Origin: Anaerocolumna sp. AGMB13020
GTDB taxonomy: Bacteria; Bacillota; Clostridia; Lachnospirales; Lachnospiraceae
Direction of reading: 5' to 3'
NCBI RefSeq assembly: GCF_033100115.1
Contig: NZ_CP136910.1
Coordinates: 1,798,001 to 1,862,000 of the forward strand
DNA: 64,000 nt
The translations under genes were made by a program, and so were the position numbers. Positions 10,187 to 18,493 of the stretch are shown one piece after another. The notes under the pieces were generated by a model. It saw only the letters and a list, made by a program, of their open reading frames with translations, was not told where the DNA came from and ran no database searches. The number at the start of each line of letters is the position of its first letter. Position 1 is the stretch's first letter.

Positions 10187-10867
10187 CTATTCTCTGCCAA
10201 CAAAACCACCATCCTCCAGCTCATATACCCGGTCACCCATTTCCATCAGATCTGTATCATGGGTTGTCATCAGTACCGTTATCCCTTCCTGTTCCGTCAG
10301 GTTCTTGAATATCTTGACAATCTGAAGAGCTGTTTTTGTATCCAGCTCCGCCGTAGGTTCATCTGCAAAGATGATTCTGGGCTTATGGACAATTGCACGG
10401 GCAATAGCAGTCCTTTGCTGTTCGCCGCCGGACAGCTCCTGGGGCATATGATCCATTCTGCCTGCCAGCCCTACCAGTTTAAGGCTTTCTCTCACCCTGT
10501 CATTCCGGTTCTTTTTTATTCCTGCCATTCGAAGCATGTATTCCACATTTTCATAAGCATTCATGGTGGGTATAAGGGCAACCGACTGGAAAATAAATCC
10601 CATTTTTGTTCTCCTGAGCCTGCAGCGGCTCCTTTCCCCCAGTTCCTCCAGACGTACACCGTCAAATATTGTTTCCCCCGAAGTAGCCGTATCAAGGGCA
10701 CCTAAGATATTCATCAGGGTCGTCTTGCCCGAACCGGAGCGGCCTTTTAAGATTGTAAGCTTTCCCTCCGGAATTTCCATGGTTATATCCTTAAGTACAT
10801 GAAGACTGTTTCCGCCGGGAATTGCAAAATATCTGTTAATTCCAATGGTTTTCATAATCTGATTCAT
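10187..10867 (-). CDS. ABC transporter ATPase, MacB/LolD type
   Basis: A 226-residue nucleotide-binding subunit of an FtsX-permease (mechanotransmission-type) ABC system. Walker A GRSGSGKTT lies near residue 42, the Q-loop IFQSVALIP is typical, the signature is LSGGEQQR and Walker B is RIIFADEPTAEL. The ribosome binding site AGGAGAGGA lies inside the last codons of the permease gene eight bases upstream, so translation of the two is probably coupled. It is paired with a second ATPase immediately downstream. Because only one permease gene is present, the two ATPases probably form a heterodimer on it; this is inference. Confidence 0.93.
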   Translation of the reverse strand: MNQIMKTIGINRYFAIPGGNSLHVLKDITMEIPEGKLTILKGRSGSGKTTLMNILGALDTATSGETIFDGVRLEELGERSRCRLRRTKMGFIFQSVALIPTMNAYENVEYMLRMAGIKKNRNDRVRESLKLVGLAGRMDHMPQELSGGEQQRTAIARAIVHKPRIIFADEPTAELDTKTALQIVKIFKNLTEQEGITVLMTTHDTDLMEMGDRVYELEDGGFVGRE

Positions 10868-10874
10868 ATCCGAC

Positions 10875-13709
10875 TCAATCCTCTCCTAATTTTAAGGCTT
10901 TGGTCACTTTCATATCAGAGATAAGCTTACCGATTATCAGCATACACAAAAGCACCATTGCAGCTACAATTACCAATACCCGTACCCTGTCTGCTCCCTG
11001 CTCCATGATTTCAAGAGGAAGAATCTGTTCAGATGACGTATATGCTATCTGAATCAGGGGTACGAACAGCCCGGATACCAGTCTTCCGATAAATATTCCA
11101 AAGAAGATAGGCAGTACCGATAAAAAGAATTGTTCTTGCACCAGCATCCCTATAATTTCTCCCAGGGTCATACCCATGGCACGCAGTACACCGAATTGCA
11201 GTGTTCGGGTAAAGATAGATAAAATCCAAAAGATCAGGAAGCCAATTGCACAGATCAGAAGGATGATAATAAATCCCAGTGTGAGGATACCATTGGTTCC
11301 CTGGTAAAAGGGATCGTTGTTCTTTTCTATGATATTTGCTGACAGATCTTTAAATACCTCAAACTGCAGGTTGTTTTGACTAGCAAAATCATAGATAAAA
11401 GAAGAGGAACCGCTGGTCTTTATCCATATCTGGTAAGGTGTTATCCCCCATTCTTTCTGTACTTTTGACAGATTAGCCACAATCAGGAATTGATTTACCT
11501 CGGCAGCTTTCCCGTCTTTGCCTTTTTCCAGAGTTACCGGCGCATAAGACGGCCAGTAATCCACAAAGCCCTTAATTATGCCGGTAAGACTGCCTTCCTC
11601 GCCGGAACAGGTTATGGTATCACCGGTCTTATAACCCAGCATATCCCTGAAATTAGAAGATACCAGTATCCCATCTTCCGAACTTCCCATTTCGTTGAGG
11701 TAGTTATACCAATGGGTCTTTAGCAGTCCGTTCTTAAAGTTTACCGTTTCTCCGAACTCCTTTGTCTGAATCCCCATAAGTGCTGTGCTGATCTTACCAC
11801 CGTTTCCATTTACCAAAAGCCCTTTATCCATCAATACCTTTGTTACTTTTTCAATTCCCTCAAGTTCCTTATACCTGTCAAAGTCCGGTTCCGTATAGAC
11901 TACAGTAAACTGGCTCTCATCTACATTCTGTCCCATGGCTTTTAAGGACGCTACATATGCCTGGATATCCTCCCGGTTGCTGACCCATTTCTCCTGCAAG
12001 ACCAGATCTGCACCTGTGGTATAAACGATGCGTTCCTCTTCATTGCCGTTAATGGTTCTGGCTAAAGTAGCATCGAAAATCCCCAGAGAAACCGTGAGTA
12101 TAAGGAAAAGCAGAATAAAACCCTGGTTATCAGAAGCTTTGTTAAGCTTCTGGAAGGAGGCATAAGCTGCCGGGTTCCAATGATTTTTTCCGGTACAGAA
12201 GATAACCTCCGTCATAAAAGGGAACAATCCCTGCACCAGAAAAGCCATTCCCAGTATAAAGAAAATAGCTCCGCAGAACAACAGCGGATCAAGACCTTTT
12301 CCGGCTGCCAGTGTATCTGCATGCAGTCTGAAATTATACAGACTGTAGCCTGCAATACCAAGGAATACAGCACCTGCCACCAGACTTTTGAGCACTGGCT
12401 TTCCGGCTTTCTTATTCAGCTTCCTCTTGTAGGATACAATGGTCTCACCGGTGTGCCAAAAAGCCAGTGCCAGGGTTATGACCAGGGAAATCACCCCACA
12501 GAGCAAAGACGCAAGAAAAGCCTTTCCTGTAAAATCCACCTTAAGAGCAGTTCTTGATACAAACTCCAGGAAAGCATTGGAGTTTCCAAGGCTGTAACAG
12601 AAAAAAAGCCCCAGTGGGATGCCAAGTAACAATCCCAAAATCGAAAAGATGATACCCTGATACAGATATATCCTGATAATATGCCCGCCTGAGGCCCCCC
12701 GGCTCTTCAGCATGGCAATGTCTCCACGTTCATTTAACATCATCTGCTTGTTTACCATATAGATAAATACCAGCAGCAATATAAAAATAGGAATTTCCAG
12801 CAGAAAAAGTATGTTATTTAATCTGACCTCTTTCACTTGAAAATCCTGTAACAACTCACCAAAGTATTCCTTGTAACTGTAACAGTCCATGGCTTTGACC
12901 TTTTCACTGAACCGTTCCAGAACAGATGACATGTTTCCTACCTGCCCCGATTTGATGTTGCTGTAATCCATAAGCACATAAAAGATACTGTTCCATTTAT
13001 ATTCTGGTGCTTCATAATTTACAAATAGCTCCCGGAATAAGTTCTCCTCCATAAAAAACTGCTTGGAATAGGAATCGGGACTTTTTACCCAATAGACATC
13101 CTCACTTTCTGCATTCTGAAAGACTCCGGTTATCCTTATCTTATAGGGATTTCCTTCTTTATCCCTGGCATCTGCCAGATAAAGCTCTTCCCCTAACATG
13201 AGATCCTGCTCCATCATGGCTTTCCGGCTTACGATAACCTCAATGGCACCGTCTACCAGCTTGTTGCTGTAGGTCTTACCGGAAAGAAAGGTTATATGAT
13301 CCTCCATACCGGAAAGAAAAGAAAGGTCCAATACCTGGGAATTTACTTCTTTTTCCTCCGGTGCATACAGATAGTTGGTGCGAATATAATAATTTCTGAT
13401 AATTTCCCTGGCTTTCAGCTGCATATCGGAGGAAAGGCTGTCCGTCAGGTATTCCAGTTCCTTTACCTTACCCGCTACGCTAACATCACTTCTGGTCCTG
13501 TCCATTCGGATCTCCACTGCAGTCTGCAAAGGATAAACTCCTGTAGTCTCCATGGCATTATTCAGTTCTTTCACCAGCAGCCTGTTCAATACTGCATTGG
13601 AATAGACCACACTTCCTGACACCATACCAATGAGCAGAAGGTTCCCCAATATCAGACTGGCAGCCATCCATTTTTTATTCAATATTTTATGTATTACATA
13701 TTTAAACAT
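10875..13709 (-). CDS. Large FtsX-type ABC transporter permease
   Basis: A 944-residue membrane protein: one N-terminal membrane segment (about residues 15-35), a large extracellular region (about 40-305), a block of four or more membrane segments (about 310-500), a second extracellular domain and a C-terminal block of three segments ending the FtsX domain. The arrangement is that of duplicated FtsX permeases that work with MacB/LolD-like ATPases and extrude or move lipoproteins, peptides or small amphiphiles rather than import sugar. GGGGGTTCTT precedes the ATG. It lies between three fusion-protein genes and two ATPase genes in one transcript-like series. The substrate is unknown. Confidence 0.88.
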   Translation of the reverse strand: MFKYVIHKILNKKWMAASLILGNLLLIGMVSGSVVYSNAVLNRLLVKELNNAMETTGVYPLQTAVEIRMDRTRSDVSVAGKVKELEYLTDSLSSDMQLKAREIIRNYYIRTNYLYAPEEKEVNSQVLDLSFLSGMEDHITFLSGKTYSNKLVDGAIEVIVSRKAMMEQDLMLGEELYLADARDKEGNPYKIRITGVFQNAESEDVYWVKSPDSYSKQFFMEENLFRELFVNYEAPEYKWNSIFYVLMDYSNIKSGQVGNMSSVLERFSEKVKAMDCYSYKEYFGELLQDFQVKEVRLNNILFLLEIPIFILLLVFIYMVNKQMMLNERGDIAMLKSRGASGGHIIRIYLYQGIIFSILGLLLGIPLGLFFCYSLGNSNAFLEFVSRTALKVDFTGKAFLASLLCGVISLVITLALAFWHTGETIVSYKRKLNKKAGKPVLKSLVAGAVFLGIAGYSLYNFRLHADTLAAGKGLDPLLFCGAIFFILGMAFLVQGLFPFMTEVIFCTGKNHWNPAAYASFQKLNKASDNQGFILLFLILTVSLGIFDATLARTINGNEEERIVYTTGADLVLQEKWVSNREDIQAYVASLKAMGQNVDESQFTVVYTEPDFDRYKELEGIEKVTKVLMDKGLLVNGNGGKISTALMGIQTKEFGETVNFKNGLLKTHWYNYLNEMGSSEDGILVSSNFRDMLGYKTGDTITCSGEEGSLTGIIKGFVDYWPSYAPVTLEKGKDGKAAEVNQFLIVANLSKVQKEWGITPYQIWIKTSGSSSFIYDFASQNNLQFEVFKDLSANIIEKNNDPFYQGTNGILTLGFIIILLICAIGFLIFWILSIFTRTLQFGVLRAMGMTLGEIIGMLVQEQFFLSVLPIFFGIFIGRLVSGLFVPLIQIAYTSSEQILPLEIMEQGADRVRVLVIVAAMVLLCMLIIGKLISDMKVTKALKLGED

Positions 13710-13722
13710 AAGAACCCCCTGC

Positions 13723-15072
13723 CTAATCCACTACTATGTTCTGTCCCGCAGACAGACCGCTGTACACCCACATATCCGTTCCATTATCTCTGCCGGTAAT
13801 ATACTGTCGTCTGAGGCTGCCGTCACTGTCCTTCTGGTACACGAATTTTCGGTCATTTTCCGTTTTAACTGCCTTAATCGGAATAATCGGAACCTGCTCA
13901 ACGGCTACAGCTGCCGCTGAAATATTAGCCATTTGGATGGTGTTCATTAGTTCCGGGTCATCCACTGCAACATACAGCATACCTGTTGTTATCTTTCCTT
14001 CGAACAAAGAATCACTGGAAAGGACTCTGCCCGTGTGAAGATTATCCTTATCTTCTTTTCGGTTTGTGATACCTGTCACCGAAACTTTCATATCAAACCA
14101 AAGGCTTTCATTTCCGCTTACCTCTGTGCCTAATACGGCACTCTTTTTATCCAGAATGGTCAATAACACCTTCCGGTTGTCAATCTCCATAGCTTCCGAA
14201 ACGCCATCCCCTTTATGGATGATTCCATCATATGGAGCATACAGATATTGGAGTTCTTCATTTGCTTTTATTGTGTTGATATCTTCTTTTTGTATATCCA
14301 GGGCTTTTTCTGTCTGGTAACAATATTGCTGAAAAGAAAGTTTCTGCTTCTCCAGGTTCAGCTTTGCTATTTTTTCATCATAGGTCCCCTGTTCCAGAAT
14401 TTTAAGCCGCTTCTCACTCTCGTTTATCTCCGCTTCTCTTTGCCGGCTGGCCAGCTCATATGCTTCAAGATTCTGCTTCAGCTTCAGTTCCTTCTCCTCC
14501 AGACCGATTGGATCAAAAGGAAGCCGATAGGATAGCAGCTTCTCTCCTTTTTTTACCTCTTGTCCTTCCTCCACCAGATAGTTAACAAAGGTGCCGTTGG
14601 GATAAGGTATAGACAAGCTGTCATATCTGAGAAATTTCCATTCCAGGTTCTTTAAAGTCCCTTTTTCCTCATAATTACCGATTACGACCTCTTCATAACT
14701 TACTTCTATGTCTTGATCAGATTCTGTCTTAAGGCTTTCTCCTCCGTTATTAGATGCTTCTGTCTCTGGGTTTTCTCCTCCGGCCATGCCCGTTTCTGTT
14801 TCTGGACTTTCCTCCCCGGTCTTTGCTGTTTCTATTTCAGGGCTTTTCTCCCCGGTCTTTGCCGTTTCTGTTTTTGGGTTTTTCTTCCCGGTCTTTGCTG
14901 TTTCTGTTTTTGGGTTATCCTTCCCGGTCTTTGCTGTTTCTGTCTTATGGCTTTCCTCTCCGGTCTTTTGGAAGACGGACTTACCTTCCGCCAGGGTAAC
15001 TCTGACGGTTATCAGAGAAAGCGCAAGACTGCCTGCTGCTATGAGGCATATTATTTTTCTAGCCTTTGACAT
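13723..15072 (-). CDS. Membrane fusion protein (HlyD/MacA-like) with 12-residue tandem repeats
   Basis: Periplasmic-adaptor-type protein of an export ABC system. The ATG used has AAGGAAGGAG at good spacing; another ATG nine bases upstream is too close to it. An N-terminal membrane segment (about residues 7-28) is followed by seven copies of a 12-residue unit of the form TGxxxPxTETAK, then the lipoyl/barrel-sandwich halves (GTFVNYLVEEGQEVKKGE and YAPYDGIIHKGDGV) separated by a coiled-coil hairpin of about 70 residues, and a C-terminal beta domain. Its start overlaps the end of the next adaptor gene by 14 bases. It is one of three different adaptors encoded in a row, which is uncommon. Confidence 0.88.
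   Translation of the reverse strand: MSKARKIICLIAAGSLALSLITVRVTLAEGKSVFQKTGEESHKTETAKTGKDNPKTETAKTGKKNPKTETAKTGEKSPEIETAKTGEESPETETGMAGGENPETEASNNGGESLKTESDQDIEVSYEEVVIGNYEEKGTLKNLEWKFLRYDSLSIPYPNGTFVNYLVEEGQEVKKGEKLLSYRLPFDPIGLEEKELKLKQNLEAYELASRQREAEINESEKRLKILEQGTYDEKIAKLNLEKQKLSFQQYCYQTEKALDIQKEDINTIKANEELQYLYAPYDGIIHKGDGVSEAMEIDNRKVLLTILDKKSAVLGTEVSGNESLWFDMKVSVTGITNRKEDKDNLHTGRVLSSDSLFEGKITTGMLYVAVDDPELMNTIQMANISAAAVAVEQVPIIPIKAVKTENDRKFVYQKDSDGSLRRQYITGRDNGTDMWVYSGLSAGQNIVVD
14713..14964 (-). repeat. 36-bp tandem repeat, about seven units, in a fusion-protein gene
   Basis: The reading frame encodes about seven consecutive 12-residue units rich in Thr, Glu and Lys. Neighbouring units share most of their bases (the plus strand repeatedly reads ccggtctttgctgtttctg) while the outer units have drifted. 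The block forms a hydrophilic spacer between the membrane anchor and the adaptor core. Being in multiples of 36, copy changes would keep the frame. Confidence 0.85.
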
Positions 15073-16132
15073 ATACCACATCTCCTTCCTTCAGTCCGTC
15101 TTTTATCTCCACCTGTATGCTGGTCTCTGCTCCCGTCTTAACTACCTGTTTTACCAGGGAACCATCAATTACCAGGTAAACAAAAGTTTCTTCTCCGTCG
15201 CTGTTCAGCGCAGTCTTTGGAATACTGAGGACATTGTTTTCCACCTTATTTTTTAGACAGATACAACCATAGTCTCCGGAAGCATAATCACCGCTCTCTT
15301 TGAATCGAAAACGACTGCCCATACCGGTGGTGCTGTCCTTCATACGCAGCAGTTCCTCAACCGTATAGGGATCATATTCCAGCGGATACTCCCTGCCCTT
15401 TATCAGTGCATACACCATCTCAGTCTTTTCTACCAGAGCTTCTTCCAGATACTCACTCTGGATATAGAGCCCGGAATAATCTGCAAGGTATAAAGCGATA
15501 TCGCCTTCTTTGACTGGCATACTTAAATGAGTTTCTTTTAAATAAACCACTTTACCGTCAACAGGTGCTGTAATCTGAAAGGAGTTCAGGCTTTTCTCCA
15601 ACTCCTCTATCTTTACCTGCAGTTTCTTTTCATCAAAATCCTTCACTTTTATGTATTGCTCCAGCAGCAGTTTCTGCCGGTCATAATTTGCCTGAATCTG
15701 TGCGATTTCTATAGCCGGCGCCTTCTCTTCCTGCTTCTGCTTCAGTGTAAGTTTTTGAATTTCAAGCTCCAGCTTCTGTATTTCCAATTCATAGTATTTG
15801 TTCACTTCAGAATCTCTCAGCTGTTTCTTCAGGGACGCCAGTTCCTCTTCCAGTCCTTCGTTTTTTAAAAGGAACAGAGTTTCTCCCTTTTTCACCGTAT
15901 CACCCAGGGCTACCTTAACTTCAGCTACTGTACCCTCCGCACCAAAGGTAATCTCCTTCAGCTCCGGAAACACCTTTCCGTCATATGTGCTCATTTCAAA
16001 CAAAGCACCTCTGGTAACCACCGCGGTTTCCAGCTGTGTTCCTGCTGACTCTGACAGCACCGGCACGGACTGCTCCTTTTTTTCACAACCACTTAGCAGA
16101 AGCACCATCAGACATACTACTGCACATTTCAC
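15059..16132 (-). CDS. Membrane fusion protein, lipoprotein (second adaptor)
   Basis: HlyD/RND-adaptor-like protein with a lipoprotein signal (CLMVLLLSGC). The barrel-sandwich halves are GTVAEVKVALGDTVKKGE and TAPVDGKVVYLKETHL, separated by a coiled coil of about 80 residues rich in Leu, Glu and Lys (KLELEIQKLTLKQKQEEKA), with a C-terminal beta domain. The start is uncertain: the frame reaches a TTG at 16204 deep inside the preceding gene. The GTG at 16132, eight bases after that gene's stop, gives a normal-length lipoprotein signal and is preferred. Lipid anchoring suits a Gram-positive surface adaptor. It sits between two other adaptor genes. Confidence 0.85.
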   Translation of the reverse strand: MKCAVVCLMVLLLSGCEKKEQSVPVLSESAGTQLETAVVTRGALFEMSTYDGKVFPELKEITFGAEGTVAEVKVALGDTVKKGETLFLLKNEGLEEELASLKKQLRDSEVNKYYELEIQKLELEIQKLTLKQKQEEKAPAIEIAQIQANYDRQKLLLEQYIKVKDFDEKKLQVKIEELEKSLNSFQITAPVDGKVVYLKETHLSMPVKEGDIALYLADYSGLYIQSEYLEEALVEKTEMVYALIKGREYPLEYDPYTVEELLRMKDSTTGMGSRFRFKESGDYASGDYGCICLKNKVENNVLSIPKTALNSDGEETFVYLVIDGSLVKQVVKTGAETSIQVEIKDGLKEGDVVYVKG

Positions 16133-16139
16133 TCCCAAT

Positions 16140-17213
16140 CTATTCCAGTATGACACTGTCGCCCTCCTCAAGACCTGACAGAATCTCAATTTTCCTTTCT
16201 GCAATAAATCCGGTCTTTATTTCCTTCACGCTTTTGAAGCCATCTTCATCCTCTACATAAACTACAGATGTTCCGTTTTCTTCATGGACAGCAGATGCAG
16301 GCAGATAAAGCACATCCCTGGCTTCCTTTAAAATCAGGGTGATTTCTCCTTTGGCATCCATCTGAAGCCTTTCTGGTTTTTTCACAGCTTTTAGGTAAAG
16401 GCCTTCGGCTTCATTTTTCTTTTCATCCAGAGCAAGGACCTCTGCTTCCACCGTTTCTCCAAACATCTTAACCGTTACCTTATCACCCGGTGCGAGATAC
16501 TTGACATTCTCTCCTTCAGCGTAAAAGAGCATTTCCTCTGGATCATAAATAGTAATCAGAGTCGTCTCTGCCTTGGAAAAGTCACCACTTCTGTAACCGG
16601 CGATAAAAGATACCATACCGTTCATTCCTGCCAGGATTCTGTGCTTGTTCAAATCCTCCCTGGCATTCTTAAGTCTTTTCTGAGTGATATAGATACTATC
16701 CTCCAGTTTTTCCATATCATTGTCATACCCTGAAATATCTCTTTCATATTGCTCACCGATATTTACGGTATAGCCTTCTGTGGCTTTGAGCTTCTTAAGA
16801 CTTGAAGCTGCAAGCCCTTTTAATTCCTTCAGATTCGAAAGATTCAGATTCAAGGATTCCAGATTATCGTTATATTCCTCTATCTTACTTCGTGTATCGT
16901 CCATAACCAGGTCAGCCAGGATATCTCCTTTTTCTACCTTGTCACCTTCTTTTACATAGATATGGTCAATGACTTTTCCACTGATGGAAAACTTTAAGTC
17001 TTCCTTATTAAGCGCCGTATAGGTGCAGTCAATTGACACACTTTCTATGATATCTCCCCTCATGACCTCTGCTTTTTTATACGCTTTCATCTCTTCTGTC
17101 TTTATCACAGGGGCCTCCGGCAGTACTTCCTCTTTTGGAAGGCAGCCCTGGAGCAGTACTGCCATTGCAAGCGTAAAGACCAGTCTTCCCCTGAACTTGA
17201 TTCCATTTCCCAT
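16140..17213 (-). CDS. Membrane fusion protein, lipoprotein (first adaptor of the cassette)
   Basis: A 357-residue HlyD-like adaptor, the first gene of the export cassette. The signal peptide ends in AVLLQGC (Cys24). Barrel-sandwich halves GKVIDHIYVKEGDKVEKGD and GMVSFIAGYRSGDFSKAET flank a coiled-coil hairpin (about residues 110-190), and a C-terminal RND-adaptor-like domain ends in GLEEGDSVILE. ACGGAGGTTTT precedes the ATG. The protein differs substantially from the two adaptors encoded after it, so the three are not recent copies. No outer-membrane channel gene is present, as expected for a monoderm. Confidence 0.88.
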   Translation of the reverse strand: MGNGIKFRGRLVFTLAMAVLLQGCLPKEEVLPEAPVIKTEEMKAYKKAEVMRGDIIESVSIDCTYTALNKEDLKFSISGKVIDHIYVKEGDKVEKGDILADLVMDDTRSKIEEYNDNLESLNLNLSNLKELKGLAASSLKKLKATEGYTVNIGEQYERDISGYDNDMEKLEDSIYITQKRLKNAREDLNKHRILAGMNGMVSFIAGYRSGDFSKAETTLITIYDPEEMLFYAEGENVKYLAPGDKVTVKMFGETVEAEVLALDEKKNEAEGLYLKAVKKPERLQMDAKGEITLILKEARDVLYLPASAVHEENGTSVVYVEDEDGFKSVKEIKTGFIAERKIEILSGLEEGDSVILE

Positions 17214-17314
17214 AAAACCTCCGTCTGTTTACAGCTTCCTGTAGAGCATCAAATGTATAATTCCAATAAAGGGAGACACTGCCGGCTAACGGCTCTGTCT
17301 CCCTCCTTCTCTAA

Positions 17315-18454
17315 TCAATATATCCGATATCTACCTGCCAGCATCAGCAGGGAGAAGAAATACAGACAGTTATCGTAATATCTTCTCTCACCTTTTCTAA
17401 GAGGAGTATTCAAGAAATTTCTGACCCAATCCATTCTGTATTTCCCTTTGGCTGCCAATGACCCCGCCGCATTGGTGGCTATAATAGCTACAGGGTGAAG
17501 TGCCGGCTGCCCCAGAGAGGTTCCATCAATGAGATAATTGTCATACTCACCCAGTTTTGTATTTTCAGAGAAAAATGCCTGTAACCGGTCAATAATCTCT
17601 CCCAGGGCTTCTTCTTTGTTGAACCAGGCTTTCTCCAATCCGATATTCATGGCAACCCTATAGGCATCGGAATAAAATTGACCGTCATGGAACAGCCTCT
17701 TTGGCGTACCATCAAATTCCGCATATTCCGGTGCCATGCCTGTCTGCGGATGGCATGCCAGCAATAGATATCTCCGGCTCTCTTTTGCCGCTTCTTTAAA
17801 GAACTCCCGGTCTTCTTCTTCTGCCCATTCCGCAAACAGCTCATAGAAGTGGGGCAGATGATAGGATGGATCGGAAAAAGGGGATTCCGGAACAAATTTG
17901 ATATAATGGTTCTCAGGCTCCCACATTGGGTTGCCTTCCTCCGTCAGCTCATGCTGATGAATACAATGCTTTAAGATATTCCTTGCCTGCGCCTCGTAAT
18001 CAAAAGGTGCTTCTCCTTCTCCCCAGCGGTGAGAAGCGAAAAAGAGTGCCAATGCATAATATTCTTCTCCGTCCGGTGCAGGTCCTTCCGCATTTTTCTT
18101 CCCATCTGTTGCTACGGACCAGGCAAAATATCCTTCATACTTTCCGCTGCTCTGATACATGTATGTCTTTGAAAAAAGCCATAATTTGTCAAAAATATCC
18201 TTCCTGTCCATCTGCACCGCCATCATCATGCCATAGCTCATGCCTTCGGTCCTTGCATCAAAATTTCCGGTATCCATCATATAACCTTTGTCCTGACCCA
18301 TTTCAAAATAGAACTTTTCCTGCTCATCAAAAAACATGGTGTGAAATGCTTCCTCTATCCTGCGGTTGATTTCCTGCTCCGATAGTCCTGCTTCCGCCAG
18401 TAGATTCGGATAGCTTCCTGTATAAAATGCACCGTCCTTCATATACTCTCCCAT
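17315..18454 (-). CDS. GH8 reducing-end xylose-releasing exo-oligoxylanase (Rex)
   Basis: Cytosolic (alpha/alpha)6-barrel enzyme that removes single xylose units from the reducing end of xylo-oligosaccharides. With the start at the ATG preceded by GGAGG, the protein has 379 residues. Its catalytic residues then fall at Glu70 (ARTEGMSYGM), Asp128 (PAPDGEEY) and Asp263 (FYSDAYR), the same numbers as in the Bacillus halodurans Rex enzyme. That agreement fixes both the function and the start; a GTG six codons upstream is rejected. It lacks a signal peptide. It follows the SGNH esterase gene by about 40 bases and complements the cytosolic GH43 xylosidase encoded two genes upstream. Confidence 0.95.
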   Translation of the reverse strand: MGEYMKDGAFYTGSYPNLLAEAGLSEQEINRRIEEAFHTMFFDEQEKFYFEMGQDKGYMMDTGNFDARTEGMSYGMMMAVQMDRKDIFDKLWLFSKTYMYQSSGKYEGYFAWSVATDGKKNAEGPAPDGEEYYALALFFASHRWGEGEAPFDYEAQARNILKHCIHQHELTEEGNPMWEPENHYIKFVPESPFSDPSYHLPHFYELFAEWAEEEDREFFKEAAKESRRYLLLACHPQTGMAPEYAEFDGTPKRLFHDGQFYSDAYRVAMNIGLEKAWFNKEEALGEIIDRLQAFFSENTKLGEYDNYLIDGTSLGQPALHPVAIIATNAAGSLAAKGKYRMDWVRNFLNTPLRKGERRYYDNCLYFFSLLMLAGRYRIY

Positions 18455-18493
18455 CTGCGTACCTCCGTACACGTATAACTTAATATACTTCCA

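Noticed and set aside
10177..10236. Longer N-terminus for the AbrB-tailed ATPase
   Set aside because: It would start at a GTG inside the preceding ATPase gene and add residues unlike any ATPase; the ATG just after the stop gives the normal opening.
14786..15256. 156-codon plus-strand open frame with Phe/Pro/Val/Ser repeats
   Set aside because: It is the complement of the 36-bp tandem repeat in the fusion-protein gene; the apparent protein repeats are a by-product.
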